From an uncultured Lachnospiraceae bacterium (GTDB lineage: Bacteria > Bacillota > Clostridia > Lachnospirales > Lachnospiraceae), in contig CACYPS010000011.1 of assembly GCA_902776305.1 (NCBI GenBank), forward strand, positions 1-61,268: a stretch of 61,268 nucleotides of DNA. Reading direction: 5' to 3'. The stretch's first letter is position 1; every line of letters begins with the position of its first letter. Positions 1 to 9,300 of this stretch are shown here, in pieces. A program made the translations under genes and the position numbers. The notes under the pieces were generated by a model. It worked only from the letters and a program-made list of their open reading frames with translations. It was not told where the DNA came from and searched no databases.

Positions 1-120
1 GAGAATTGCCGCCAGACATACACAGATTGGACAGCCGTTAGTCCTGAAACAACAGAAACAGGAGTCGCTGACCTGTTTTATACGGTTTTATTTAACGGTA
101 TCTATGCAGAAACTATATGA
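1..120 (+). CDS. possible 3' end of an upstream gene (partial)
   Basis: Frame 1 is open from the first base of the window to a TGA at 118-120, giving 39 residues with ordinary composition (for example TDWTAVSPET and FYTVLFNGIYAE). It would overlap the start of the next gene at 104 by 17 nt, as is common in translationally coupled operons. I do not recognise the product. In related glycerol operons this place is often taken by a kinase or facilitator, but nothing here proves that. The frame of the next gene is also open back to base 2, so an open frame alone is weak evidence. Confidence 0.3.
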   Translation, partial: ENCRQTYTDWTAVSPETTETGVADLFYTVLFNGIYAETI

Positions 121-1588
121 TGTTGTCGTGATCGGTGCCGGTGTGGTAGGAAGCGCCGTTGCCCGTGAGCTTTCCCGCTACAAACTGGATATAGCCGTTC
201 TGGAGAAAAATCTCGACGTCTGCTTCGAGACAAGTTCCAGGAATACAGGCGTCTGCCACGGCGGATTTGCGTACGATCCCGGATCCCTGAAAGCACGCCT
301 GTGTGTAGAGGGAAATAAAATGATGGGACAGCTCTCCGAAGAACTCGGATTTGCCTTCAAGCGGTGCGGCAAAGTCCTGGTCGGAAATACCGATGAGGAG
401 TATAACCAACTCCTGCGGGTCATGGAACAGGGAAAAACGAACGGCGCGACCGGCCTTCGCATGATAGACGATGACGAGCTGCATCGGCTGGTACCTGCTG
501 TCGTAGGGAAATTCGCTCTATTTTCAGAGAACAGCGGCATTCTGGATCCTTTTATGTTCACTATAGCGCTTGCTGAAAATGCAGCCCACAACGGAGCCGA
601 ATATTTTTTCGATAATGAAGTGACGGACATACATCGAGAAGCGGACGGCATATGGATAATCACGACAGCGCACGGACAGTTCAGGACACGCTGGGTCATC
701 AACGCCGCCGGCCTCGGATGCGGTAAGATTTCCGATATGCTCGGTCTCACCGGCTATCGCATCATCGGCTCCAAGGACGACTACATCATCCTGGACCGCA
801 GGCTCGGTCATCTCGTCCCAATGCCGATCTACACGGTCCCTTCGAACACGTACATGGGCATCCATGTCACCATCACCACAGACGGAAATGTCCTGCTCGG
901 TCCGACCGCCGAGGACACCGACGACCTCTCCTACTACGGAGTGGAACAGCGCAACCTCGACTACCTCTACGAGGAAGCTGTCAAAATATGGCCGCATGTG
1001 AGCCGCGGCGACTACATCCGCACATACAGCGGCATCCTTCCCAAGTGGATTGATGAAAACGGCAAGATTCAGGATTTCAAAATAGAGATCATTGACGATA
1101 TCGCTCCTCATGCAGTAAACCTCGTCGGCATCGAGTCCCCGGGGCTTACGGCCTCAGTGGCTATTGCCCGATATGCAATCTCTATGATGCTGGAGAGGGA
1201 GGAATTTACGCCCGATCCATCCTTTGATCCTATCAGAAAACCGATCCCGCGTTTTGAGCAGCTTTCCCCCGAGGAGCAGGCGCAGCTCATCAGGAAAGAT
1301 CCGAATTACGGCGAGCTCATATGCCGCTGCGAAAAAGTCACCCGGGCCGAGATTCTGCAAGCCATCCGCAATCCGCTTGGCTGTGCGACCATGGCAAGCG
1401 TCAAGTACCGAACGAGATCCATGATGGGCCGCTGCCAGGGCGGCTACTGCCAGATGCGCATCAGCAGGATGCTGGAAGAGGAAAACGGTATCCCGGAAAC
1501 GGAATTGGTATACATGCGTAAGGACGGACATCCCTTCTTTGGGAAAATACGTGAAGAAAATGAATGTGCTCTGGAGGTGGCAAAATGA
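104..1588 (+). CDS. FAD-dependent glycerol-3-phosphate dehydrogenase-like oxidoreductase with BFD-type [2Fe-2S] domain
   Basis: This is a flavoprotein of the DAO/GlpA family, probably oxidising glycerol 3-phosphate (an L-2-hydroxyacid is the alternative). The N-terminus VVVIGAGVVGSAVARELSR is the FAD-binding Rossmann motif GxGxxG. The C-terminal part (about residues 400-450) has the cysteine pattern CRC followed by GRCQGGYC, as in BFD-like [2Fe-2S] domains of anaerobic GlpA proteins. ATG 104 puts the Rossmann motif about 10 residues in, as usual for the family, although no strong ribosome site precedes it. The stop overlaps the start of the next gene (ATGA), and the three-gene order flavoprotein, second flavoprotein, DUF1667 matches the clostridial and Thermotoga glycerol-3-phosphate operons. 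Electrons probably pass to the two partner proteins. Confidence 0.85.
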   Translation: MQKLYDVVVIGAGVVGSAVARELSRYKLDIAVLEKNLDVCFETSSRNTGVCHGGFAYDPGSLKARLCVEGNKMMGQLSEELGFAFKRCGKVLVGNTDEEYNQLLRVMEQGKTNGATGLRMIDDDELHRLVPAVVGKFALFSENSGILDPFMFTIALAENAAHNGAEYFFDNEVTDIHREADGIWIITTAHGQFRTRWVINAAGLGCGKISDMLGLTGYRIIGSKDDYIILDRRLGHLVPMPIYTVPSNTYMGIHVTITTDGNVLLGPTAEDTDDLSYYGVEQRNLDYLYEEAVKIWPHVSRGDYIRTYSGILPKWIDENGKIQDFKIEIIDDIAPHAVNLVGIESPGLTASVAIARYAISMMLEREEFTPDPSFDPIRKPIPRFEQLSPEEQAQLIRKDPNYGELICRCEKVTRAEILQAIRNPLGCATMASVKYRTRSMMGRCQGGYCQMRISRMLEEENGIPETELVYMRKDGHPFFGKIREENECALEVAK

Positions 1589-2838
1589 TTGAGAGACGCT
1601 CTGTAGATGCTCTGATCGTAGGCGGAGGTCCCGCAGGTCTTGCCGCCGCAGTAGGCTTATGGAACAACGGAATTCATGATATCCTGATCGTGGAGCGGGA
1701 AAAGCACCTCGGAGGCATACTGCGTCAGTGTATCCACGACGGATTCGGATTAACACAGTTCGGCATGACCCTCAGCGGTCCGGAATATGCCCGGAAATAT
1801 ATTGACGACGTTGTGCGCATGGGAATACCGTTCATCACAAATACCACTGTGCTGTCCGTCTCCCCATCCCGCATCGTGACGGTCGCATCTCCTGATGGCA
1901 TGATCCGGTATGAAGCAAAGGCTGTCATCCTGACAATGGGATGCAGGGAACGAACGCGCGGCGCACTGGCCATTCCCGGCGAGCGGCCGACAGGCGTATT
2001 TACAGCCGGTGTGGCCCAGGCCTACATTAATCTCTATAACCGCATGCCTGCCCGCGAAGTCATCATCCTCGGATCCGGCGATATCGGCATGATCATGGCA
2101 CGCCGCCTCACGCTGGAGGGAGCCCACGTGCAGGCTGTCTTTGAAGTGATGCCTTACCCTGCAGGCCTTCCCCGAAACGTCGAGCAGTGCCTGAATGATT
2201 ACAACATTCCTCTATATCTTTCCCATACAGCTACTAAGATCCACGGAAGCGACCGCCTGACCGGGGTAACGATCTCCGAGGTGGATGCAGACTTGAAACC
2301 GATACCTGGAACAGAAAAAGAATATTCATGCGATACCCTGATACTTTCCGTAGGATTGATTCCCGAAAATGAACTCTCCCTGGAAGCGGGCGTTAAGCTG
2401 GATCCGCGAACCCGCGGTGCCTACGTTGACGAGCATTACATGACAAATATAGACGGCATCTTTGCTGCCGGCAATGTTCTGCATGTGCACGACCTCGTGG
2501 ACTATGTGTCGCTTGAAGCCGAACGTCTCGCTGCATATGCCGCTTCTTACATAAAAGACGGTTCGCTTCCCCCATGTCCGCTCCCGGTTGCATGCGGTGA
2601 AAATGTAGGACATGTCCTGCCGCAGCGGATCAGCGGAACGAGTAATGTTCAGATATCTCTTCGTGTCCGGCAGCCTCTTCAAAACTGCAGGATCGTCGTG
2701 ATGCAGGACGACCGGGAAGTGTTCACCCGCAGAATGCGCAAAGCAATACCTGCTGAGATGATTCAGCTGAATATTCCGGCTTCTAAGCTGTCATCCCAAG
2801 GCGGGCTGACGGTAATGGCGGTTTGTGAAAATGAATAA
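1585..2838 (+). CDS. FAD/NAD(P)-dependent oxidoreductase, electron-transfer partner of the glycerol-3-phosphate dehydrogenase
   Basis: This is a pyridine-nucleotide-disulphide-oxidoreductase-like flavoprotein. The FAD motif LIVGGGPAGLAAAVGL lies near the N-terminus, a second Rossmann motif IILGSGDIGMIMARR sits mid-protein for NAD(P), and GIFAAGNV is the late FAD-contact motif. ATG 1585 is chosen over the in-frame ATG 1564 because GGAGG at 1573-1577 is well placed and the ATG overlaps the previous stop (1586-1588). That makes 417 residues. The family acts with the preceding dehydrogenase and the following cysteine protein, presumably passing electrons from glycerol 3-phosphate to an unknown acceptor. 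The physiological acceptor cannot be read from the sequence. Confidence 0.85.
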   Translation: MIERRSVDALIVGGGPAGLAAAVGLWNNGIHDILIVEREKHLGGILRQCIHDGFGLTQFGMTLSGPEYARKYIDDVVRMGIPFITNTTVLSVSPSRIVTVASPDGMIRYEAKAVILTMGCRERTRGALAIPGERPTGVFTAGVAQAYINLYNRMPAREVIILGSGDIGMIMARRLTLEGAHVQAVFEVMPYPAGLPRNVEQCLNDYNIPLYLSHTATKIHGSDRLTGVTISEVDADLKPIPGTEKEYSCDTLILSVGLIPENELSLEAGVKLDPRTRGAYVDEHYMTNIDGIFAAGNVLHVHDLVDYVSLEAERLAAYAASYIKDGSLPPCPLPVACGENVGHVLPQRISGTSNVQISLRVRQPLQNCRIVVMQDDREVFTRRMRKAIPAEMIQLNIPASKLSSQGGLTVMAVCENE

Positions 2839-2860
2839 TCCGTACGAAAAGGAGGATCTT

Positions 2861-3265
2861 ATGACAAGAGAATTCACCTGCATCCTGTGCCCGAACGGAT
2901 GCCTGATCGAGACAGAGTATGACCCTGCGCCTGCATCGGAAGGTGCACCTGTAATCAGGTCCGTCTCCGGCAATCTGTGCCCCCGCGGCGCGGAATATGT
3001 GCGTCAGGAGCTCATTGACCCGCGCAGGACGATCGCCACATCGATTCTGGTCATCGGAGGCGAGCTGCCGCTTGCCAGTGTGCGACTGACTGCCCCGATT
3101 CCGAAGAATCGCATCATGGACGTTATGGCTGAAATCCGTCGATATAAAGTGACCGCGCCGGTCTATGCCGGCACGGTCGTGATTCATGATATATTCGGGC
3201 TTGGCAGCGATGTGATCGTCACGAAGACGGTGGAAGCGATTGCATCTTCAGGTAAAGCTGAATAA
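2861..3265 (+). CDS. DUF1667 cysteine-motif protein, third subunit of the operon
   Basis: A 134-residue protein with CILCPNGC at the N-terminus and a further Cys in GNLCPRGAEYVRQEL, four cysteines suited to an iron-sulphur or zinc site, as in DUF1667 proteins. These are found with GlpA-like dehydrogenases and the second flavoprotein in anaerobes. The role is probably structural or electron-transferring. Start 2861 is supported by AAAAGGAGG ending 5 nt before the ATG. A longer in-frame start at 2825 overlaps the previous gene and lacks such a site. The gene ends the operon, and a small hairpin follows. Confidence 0.8.
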   Translation: MTREFTCILCPNGCLIETEYDPAPASEGAPVIRSVSGNLCPRGAEYVRQELIDPRRTIATSILVIGGELPLASVRLTAPIPKNRIMDVMAEIRRYKVTAPVYAGTVVIHDIFGLGSDVIVTKTVEAIASSGKAE

Positions 3266-3267
3266 CT

Positions 3268-3289
3268 ATCTGCAAAAAGCAGATTTCTT
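3268..3289 (+). terminator. weak hairpin terminator after the glycerol-3-phosphate operon
   Basis: ATCTGC, a five-A loop and GCAGAT are followed by TTCTT, directly after the stop at 3265. The stem is only 6 bp and the T-tract is broken. The minus-strand gene on the other side ends at 3302, so the signal may serve both. Confidence 0.4.
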
Positions 3290-3301
3290 AATCAACCGAA
3301 T

Positions 3302-3934
3302 TTAATCCAATAGCGCTTTATCAATGACCTGGAAGTTGGCCCTATGAATATAAAGAGCTTTTCCATCGATCATCAGCTTAGTAAATCTTGGCAGGTCTTC
3401 CTCAATCTCCCAATATACTTTATTTCCGGAAAAAGCATAGATCGGCGCTCCCATCTGTGATTTGATGACAACCACCATCGGTTTTCCGAACTTGTTCTTA
3501 ATACTGTTCACCTTCCCGCTGATCAGTGTCGAGGACAAGAGCCCGGATGAATCGCTCTCAATTTGATCCAGATAAAACTCATATTCCGGAGACAGCCGCT
3601 TGTCATAGAAGATGCAGGTATCTCCGCAGGAGATCAGCTGCTTGCCGTCAATCGTGATCGTGATGACAGAGCTCAGATTCTTCGTCGTATACCACTGATC
3701 TGTATCGGAGGCGTAGGTCTTTTCCTCCACGATGTTGTTGTCGATGTCGATCTTTTTTCCGTGGGATTTCAAAGTACGAATCCCGGAATTGTCAAAAATA
3801 TCGATAATGTACTCATTGCCGATAATACTGCCATGGAGATCATGGATCCCGCTCTGCATCTGGGCACAACCGGCAATGCCTGCCATCAGTACCAGAATAA
3901 TTGCTACCATTAATGCTCTCTTTGTTTTTCTCAT
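3302..3934 (-). CDS. lipoprotein resembling the DUF5052 family
   Basis: 210 residues. The N-terminus MRKTKRALMVAIILVLMAG is a lipoprotein signal, with lipobox AGIAGC placing the lipidated Cys at about residue 23, so the mature protein should sit on the outer face of the membrane. The body alternates short beta-strand-like stretches (NEYIIDIFDNSG, VVVIKSQMGAPIYAFSGNK, LMIDGKALYIHRANFQVID) that resemble DUF5052 lipoproteins of streptococci and clostridia, whose function is unknown. It stands alone between the glycerol operon and repeat R1. The family assignment is from memory of conserved strings, not a search. Confidence 0.65.
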   Translation of the reverse strand: MRKTKRALMVAIILVLMAGIAGCAQMQSGIHDLHGSIIGNEYIIDIFDNSGIRTLKSHGKKIDIDNNIVEEKTYASDTDQWYTTKNLSSVITITIDGKQLISCGDTCIFYDKRLSPEYEFYLDQIESDSSGLLSSTLISGKVNSIKNKFGKPMVVVIKSQMGAPIYAFSGNKVYWEIEEDLPRFTKLMIDGKALYIHRANFQVIDKALLD

Positions 3935-3974
3935 CTCTCCTTACCCCGTTTCAAGATTTGTTTTTCATTGTTTT

Positions 3975-4059
3975 AAGTTTGAAAGTAAACTTTCAAACTT
4001 TGATTGGCGGGTCAGATGACCATGCAAGCATGGTCGCCTGACCCTGGAGGAACAAATTA
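3975..4059 (+). repeat. R1 dispersed palindromic repeat, copy A (85 bp)
   Basis: Two palindromes in tandem. The first is AAGTTTGAAAG TAAA CTTTCAAACTT. The second is a GGGTCAG...CTGACCC hairpin with inner arms ACCATGC and GCATGGT. The 85 bases occur again without mismatch, in inverse orientation, at 46857-46941. Here it lies between the lipoprotein gene start and the MFS gene end. No ORF and no target-site duplication were noticed, so it is MITE- or REP-like rather than an insertion sequence. Confidence 0.9.
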
Positions 4060-4065
4060 TAGACA

Positions 4066-5262
4066 TTATACCGCTTTCTTCTTCACCTTGATTGTCGCAG
4101 CATAGGCGCTGTTGCATAGACCGAGCACAGCTGAAAGTATGAATAGCGTCTCGATGCCCAGTGTTTCCCAGATCCATCCTCCGAACAAAGCAATGAGGAT
4201 CGTAATAAGGTGATTGACGGAAACGCCCGTTGAGATTGTAGCCCTCACTTCCTCCGGACTGTCGGAGATGTCCTGTACGTAAACATTCGAAGCCATGGAT
4301 GCCAGAGAAATAACCGAATCCAGAATATAGTTCACACAGCACACAATGAAGGCTATATTTCTCGGAAATATATGATGAGCAAAGCCATAGAAGAAACAGA
4401 CGATCACCAGAATCAGCGTATCCGATACCATGACGATCTTATATCCCAGCCGGTCAATAATCTTGCCGACAAGAGGCGACGCGAAAAAGCTGCAGACCGC
4501 CGACAGTGCGAACAGAGCGCTGATGACCATTGCGTTTGCGCCGTAGAACAGCACCAGCACATAGGGACCAAAGGTGAAAAATACCTGCTTGCGCGTGCCG
4601 TAGAATACTTCCAGCATGTAATACTTGGAGTATTTTCTTCGGAAGTAGAACCGGCGTTTGTTCGCATCGGAAGCGCTCTCGTCCGTCATGCGCAGACCGG
4701 CCATAAAGCTCAGGCCGATAATGCAGGCACTGACAGCAAAGACTGCGCGGTACAGCCGGTATGAATTCTTTAAAAGGAAAAAAGTTGCGATGATGACCAG
4801 ATAACCTGCCAGCGTGCCGATCTGTTGAACGGCGTTCTGCATGCCCAATGCCTCACCGCCACACCCCTTTCGGGAATATTGCAGCGACAGCGTATTGCGC
4901 ATTCCCAGCTGCATGTGATCTCCCAGAGAGTATACAAATATGCACAGGATCACCATCACACGGCTTGCAGGCACAACGGCCTGCGCAGCCATACCGACCA
5001 GCATGAACACCGCTCCGATCCTGTAAATGCGCTCTGCTGAAAATGTATATAGCACCGCCAGTATAAACACCAGCAGCAGACCCGGCAGCTCCCGGAAGAA
5101 CTCCGAAACGCCCTTATCAAAACCGGACATGCCCACGACTTCCGCCAGATAGTTGTCGATCACACCCTTGTATAGCCCGTAGGCAAGCCCGACAGTTAGC
5201 ACAGACAGGAAAAAGGCTCTGTATTTTGATTCAGGTCTGAAAATCTTTTGCAGTCTAACCAT
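4066..5262 (-). CDS. major facilitator superfamily (MFS) transporter
   Basis: 398 residues with about twelve hydrophobic segments, beginning with FFLSVLTVGLAYGLYKGVI. A cytoplasmic charged loop (DESASDANKRRFYFRRKY) separates two six-helix halves, and a loop motif GKIIDRLGYKI resembles the MFS motif A in the second half. Substrate unknown. The C-terminus ends in KVKKKAV, on the cytoplasmic side. It is the last gene of the minus-strand block. The gene stops 6 bp short of repeat R1, which could shape the mRNA 3' end. Confidence 0.8.
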   Translation of the reverse strand: MVRLQKIFRPESKYRAFFLSVLTVGLAYGLYKGVIDNYLAEVVGMSGFDKGVSEFFRELPGLLLVFILAVLYTFSAERIYRIGAVFMLVGMAAQAVVPASRVMVILCIFVYSLGDHMQLGMRNTLSLQYSRKGCGGEALGMQNAVQQIGTLAGYLVIIATFFLLKNSYRLYRAVFAVSACIIGLSFMAGLRMTDESASDANKRRFYFRRKYSKYYMLEVFYGTRKQVFFTFGPYVLVLFYGANAMVISALFALSAVCSFFASPLVGKIIDRLGYKIVMVSDTLILVIVCFFYGFAHHIFPRNIAFIVCCVNYILDSVISLASMASNVYVQDISDSPEEVRATISTGVSVNHLITILIALFGGWIWETLGIETLFILSAVLGLCNSAYAATIKVKKKAV

Positions 5263-5294
5263 AATAGTTGCTCTTTTTATTTATCCTTCATTGC

Positions 5295-5834
5295 TTATCT
5301 ATCTGCATCGCACAGTACACACAGGTATTTTGTGGCAGCCTCTTTGAACCGGCCTCCTTTTTCAATTACCTCCAGGCAAAACTCCCGTATGCTCTCCTCC
5401 GTCATTTCGGGTAATGTATTACAGCTGAATGTGCGATAACTATATGCATCGCATTCGCTTGAGGGAAATCTGTATCCGGTGAGCCTGCAAAATGCAAATG
5501 CCGCCATGTCGTAATCCGAATTATAAAGCGCCGCATCTTTCAGTACGTCAGCATCTTCTTCCCGGACAACTTGCTCCCGCAGAACGACATAGTCTTCATA
5601 ACGGGCGTCATTAGGGTCATCAATATTTTCCAGAGGCTCCGGCATTTCATCCAAGCCGTATTTCTCCGCAGCGTATTTCATCATAGAACTGCGGGACGCC
5701 TCCGGAGCGTGCGCGATGAGGTATCTGATCAGTTCTTTGTCCCGATTCGGGTGAAGTCCCATGATATCTCTGCGCAATATATTGCCGTTCTTGATTCTGT
5801 TCCAGTTATCGGATCTGAAAATCTTTACACCCAT
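5295..5834 (-). CDS. hypothetical protein of the kinase/protease locus (179 aa)
   Basis: Not recognised. It is a soluble, acidic, mainly helical protein without signal peptide or membrane segment. Two cysteines end the chain in LCVLCDADR. The ATG at 5834 is preceded by AGGGG at fair spacing; a second in-frame ATG 24 codons further in (before GLHPNRDK) is an alternative. It lies on the same strand as the AAA+/FtsH fusion gene, after the 86-aa gene with a 114-nt gap, so it may be the last gene of that operon and an accessory factor, but nothing in the sequence shows a role. Confidence 0.6.
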   Translation of the reverse strand: MGVKIFRSDNWNRIKNGNILRRDIMGLHPNRDKELIRYLIAHAPEASRSSMMKYAAEKYGLDEMPEPLENIDDPNDARYEDYVVLREQVVREEDADVLKDAALYNSDYDMAAFAFCRLTGYRFPSSECDAYSYRTFSCNTLPEMTEESIREFCLEVIEKGGRFKEAATKYLCVLCDADR

Positions 5835-5948
5835 TTTTTACCCCTGCTTTTCAGCATCAGCAACACATTACGCTGTTTTCTTCTTCACCTATCAAAAAGC
5901 TAACATAGGATTCCCGACTTTGTCAAAGAAAAGAACTGACCAGCCCTA

Positions 5949-6209
5949 TTAATCCAGATATCCATGGTTCCGAAGATATGTCATGAACCGCTCAAGATAC
6001 GCTTCGCACTCTTCCATGGTTAGCGCCTCGATCAATACAGCGATCTTAGGTTCGGCACTGTACCAGCGCAATATAAATCTTCCGTTTTCTCCCAGTTCCT
6101 CTCCCATACCGAGAACCAGTTTTCTCAGGTCTTCATCTTCTACGGCTCTGGCAACGTCATGAACAAATATCTCTTTTACAATAAATTGATTCCTTATATC
6201 TATTTTCAT
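5949..6209 (-). CDS. hypothetical small acidic protein downstream of the AAA+/FtsH fusion (86 aa)
   Basis: Not recognised. 86 residues, acidic, with the central helical stretch ALTMEECEAYLERFMTYLRN. GGAAGG lies 7 nt before the ATG, so it is probably translated. It follows the AAA+/FtsH fusion gene by about 110 nt, a gap filled by tandem copies of that gene's 3' end. Position and strand make it a candidate substrate adaptor or regulator of the protease; this is inference from location only. Confidence 0.6.
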   Translation of the reverse strand: MKIDIRNQFIVKEIFVHDVARAVEDEDLRKLVLGMGEELGENGRFILRWYSAEPKIAVLIEALTMEECEAYLERFMTYLRNHGYLD

Positions 6210-6225
6210 GTACCGCCTTCCTTTT

Positions 6226-6350
6226 CACTTCCGGCAGCTCCTCTATTTCGCTGCTTCACTCTTCCGGCAGCTTCTCTATCTCTCTGCTTTACTTTTCCGA
6301 CAGCTCTCTATCTTCTTGCTTTACTCTTTCAGCAGCTCCTCTATCTCATC
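6226..6350 (-). repeat. tandem repeats of the 3' end of the AAA+/FtsH gene, stop codon included
   Basis: Read on the minus strand, the last codons (E-I-E-E-L-L-K-E-stop) are followed by three degenerate copies of a unit of about 33 bp. Each holds the core GATAGAG-AGCTG and, in the first copies, its own TAA or TGA. The copies run from inside the coding end (6321-6350) through the intergenic gap to just before the ribosome site of the 86-aa gene. It looks like slippage duplication and may affect spacing between the two genes. Confidence 0.8.
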
Positions 6351-9300
6351 TCCCGTAAGCTTATTCTTTTTCAGGAGTTCCGCGACCATCCGGTCAATAC
6401 GAGCTCTGTTTTTCTGAATGATTTCTATGGTTGCACGCATCTCCCTGCCGAGGATTTCATTCACCTTTTTGCGAAATGCCGGATCCCGCATGGCTTCTTT
6501 CGGGTCCATATAGGCGAGACCGAAATCATCGTCCATCCCATACACGCTGATCATAGCCGTTGCAACCCTGGTTGCCTGCTCAAGATCACCCGAAGCGCCT
6601 GTTGACACGCCGTCCTTCTCACCGTAGTAGGCAATCTCGGCCGCACGGCCTCCGAGGCTTGTTCTTATACGATTGATCAGCTCTTCCTTAGTCGACAGAG
6701 GTCCCATCTCCTTCGCAGAATGTTCCATGTAACCGCCATGCGCGCCTCTCGCCACGATTGTCAGATAGGAAGGCGTATTTCCTCCGAGATAGCATAAAAA
6801 TGCATGGCCGCTCTCATGTCTGGCAACCCTCTCCAGATATTCATATCCCCAGTCTTTCTTTTCACCGTGCCGGGTCAGCTCAAATGCCTCATCCAGGATC
6901 GCATCGTCAACTGCCTTACCGGCCTTGACTGCCATACGGTTGGCAAGCTCTACCACACTCGTAAGATTAGCGGGACTCATACCCACTGCCCTCTCGGCGG
7001 TGCGCCGTATCATCTCCTCACTCACCTCACACATAATATTCTTACTGAGCAGCAGGCGAAGCAGTTTCTCCCTGTCATCCGCATTCGGAAGATCGATCAG
7101 GATCTTACGGTCGAACCTTCGTGAGAGCGCCGGATCGATCACACCCATACCTCCGCGGCCTTCTTCGACGTCAAAGTTCGTTGCCGCCAGTACGAACACC
7201 GGACGTTTCGGATCAACGGAGAAGCCGTCCATTTCCGTGAGAAGCGCATTGAGCGCCATCTCTTCCCCGTGAGCATTATGGGAAGCATCACGCTTCCTCC
7301 CGATCGCGTCGATCTCATCAATAAAAATGATAGAAGGAGCGTAACGTCTTGCCTTCTTAAAGAGCGTCCTGACTGCCTCCGGTCCGCTGCCCTGATACTT
7401 TGTGACAAAGGAGCTCGCCACTGCCGGAATAAATGCAACGTCAGACTCGCCAGCCATGGCTCTGGCTAACATGGTCTTCCCTGTTCCCGGAGGTCCGTAG
7501 AGAAGTACGCCCTTCGGAGGAGTGAGTCCCTGTGCGCAGAATTTTCTCGGATTCTTCAGATATTCTATGAAAAATCCCAGTTCATCTTTCGCATCATTTG
7601 CACCGATCACATCCGTAAAATGTATATTCGGCTTCTCCACCTCATCCAGCACGCTGCCGGTATCTTCTGCCGAAGGAGCTCTCTTCAGTGAGAAATCACG
7701 CAGTCTTACAAAAACCTCCTTTTTATCTCTTAAAAGCCTCGGCGCGGTTTCAAATGAGATTACCTTTCTCTCTGAGGCAAGCATAACAGCAACATTTTGC
7801 AGGTAAATCTCACGACAGATTTCCTGAAGCATGTCCTCAAATACAGAGAAATCAGCCTCGGGCTCTTCGATCTTCCCTCTGGCTCCCGCTCGCACGAAAC
7901 TGAGCAGCAGCTCTTCATCGATTTGAACGTTTCCGGACTCAAGGAGATATACCGGAAGCTCCGGAAGCCTCTCGCGGAGCATCTTGAACAGACTCCTCCC
8001 ATCATGGAACAGACTGGCAGCCATCGGCTTATAATCGAAAGCGCCGACCGAAAGCATCCTGTCTTTTTCCGTCATATCTTCATATACTGTTGCCATCGGA
8101 TCGAAGTCTTCCTGACTTTCCATGGCGACATCCAGAAGTACCAACCTGATATCATTTTCGCCTGCCAACCTTAAGGCCTCATCGGCATTGGCAGTATGAT
8201 AAAATTCATAGCCCGGCAAATTTTTCCGGCATTTTTCAACAAATGAAGCCTCCCCGTAGATAAGTATCTCAGGCTTCTCTTCACTGAAGAAAAGCGGCAC
8301 CAAATCCGGCGTAAGAGTATCTGTGTCTACAATAAATCTGATTGTATCCAGTTTTTTCAGCGCTTCGGCAAAGCTGTCCTCGCTCCAAAGTCTGCATACC
8401 TTGAAGATCTCATTTTTGAAGAATAGTTCTGTCTGCGCGCGAAGCGTTCTGGCGTCTGCCGCTCCTCCCTCACGGAAGAGTAGCGCCGTTGCTGTCAGAT
8501 CATCAACCTTGGTCCTGATTTTGTACTGCTTCTCGAAAAGATCTCCGACGCGTCTCAGTTCCCTTGCGCTGATCTTCTCCAGATCATGAGGCGATAGATG
8601 ATTGAACAGGATCGGCCATCCCGTCGCGAGACGGCTTGTTATGGCTGCCGGGAAAAACGGTTCGCCGGTTCTCGGGTCTCTCTCCGTTTCCAGTGCACCG
8701 AGAATCGTTTTTCTGGGAATCCCTGCAGCATTTTGTTTTGCATCACCCTCATAAAGGGATTTGCCTGCATTACTCGTAAAGATAATTATAGTATCCCTGA
8801 AGTTTACAGCCTCCCCGGTGTATCTGTCATTGAGTCTCCCGGCATCCAAAATCTGAAGGAAAAGCTGTATCGTATTGATATGTGCTTTCTCTATCTCGTC
8901 AAAGAGCAGGATACATTTCGGATTTTTCTCAACAAATTCTGTCAGCAGCCCCCTTGCCGCTCCGGAATAGCTTTTTTCAAAGCCGACAAGTCCCATATAG
9001 GTCTGATGGTCTGCATAGGATGACATATCAAATCGCTTGAACGGAAGCCCCAGTGATTCAGCGGCCTGCTCTGCAAGGAATGTTTTCCCGACTCCCGGAG
9101 GACCCACGAAGGCAAATATCGCCTTTGGTCTCTTCCTGGATGTGTCGCTTTCGGCCAGCACCTCAGCTGCAAATATTCCTTCCGCAAATGCATGGACCAC
9201 ATGATCCTGCCCCTGCACCGTACTGAGCAGCTTTGCTCTCAGTTTTCTGATATTTGACGTTAATTCCGGCAGGAATCCGCTGCCCGTTTCCATATTATCA

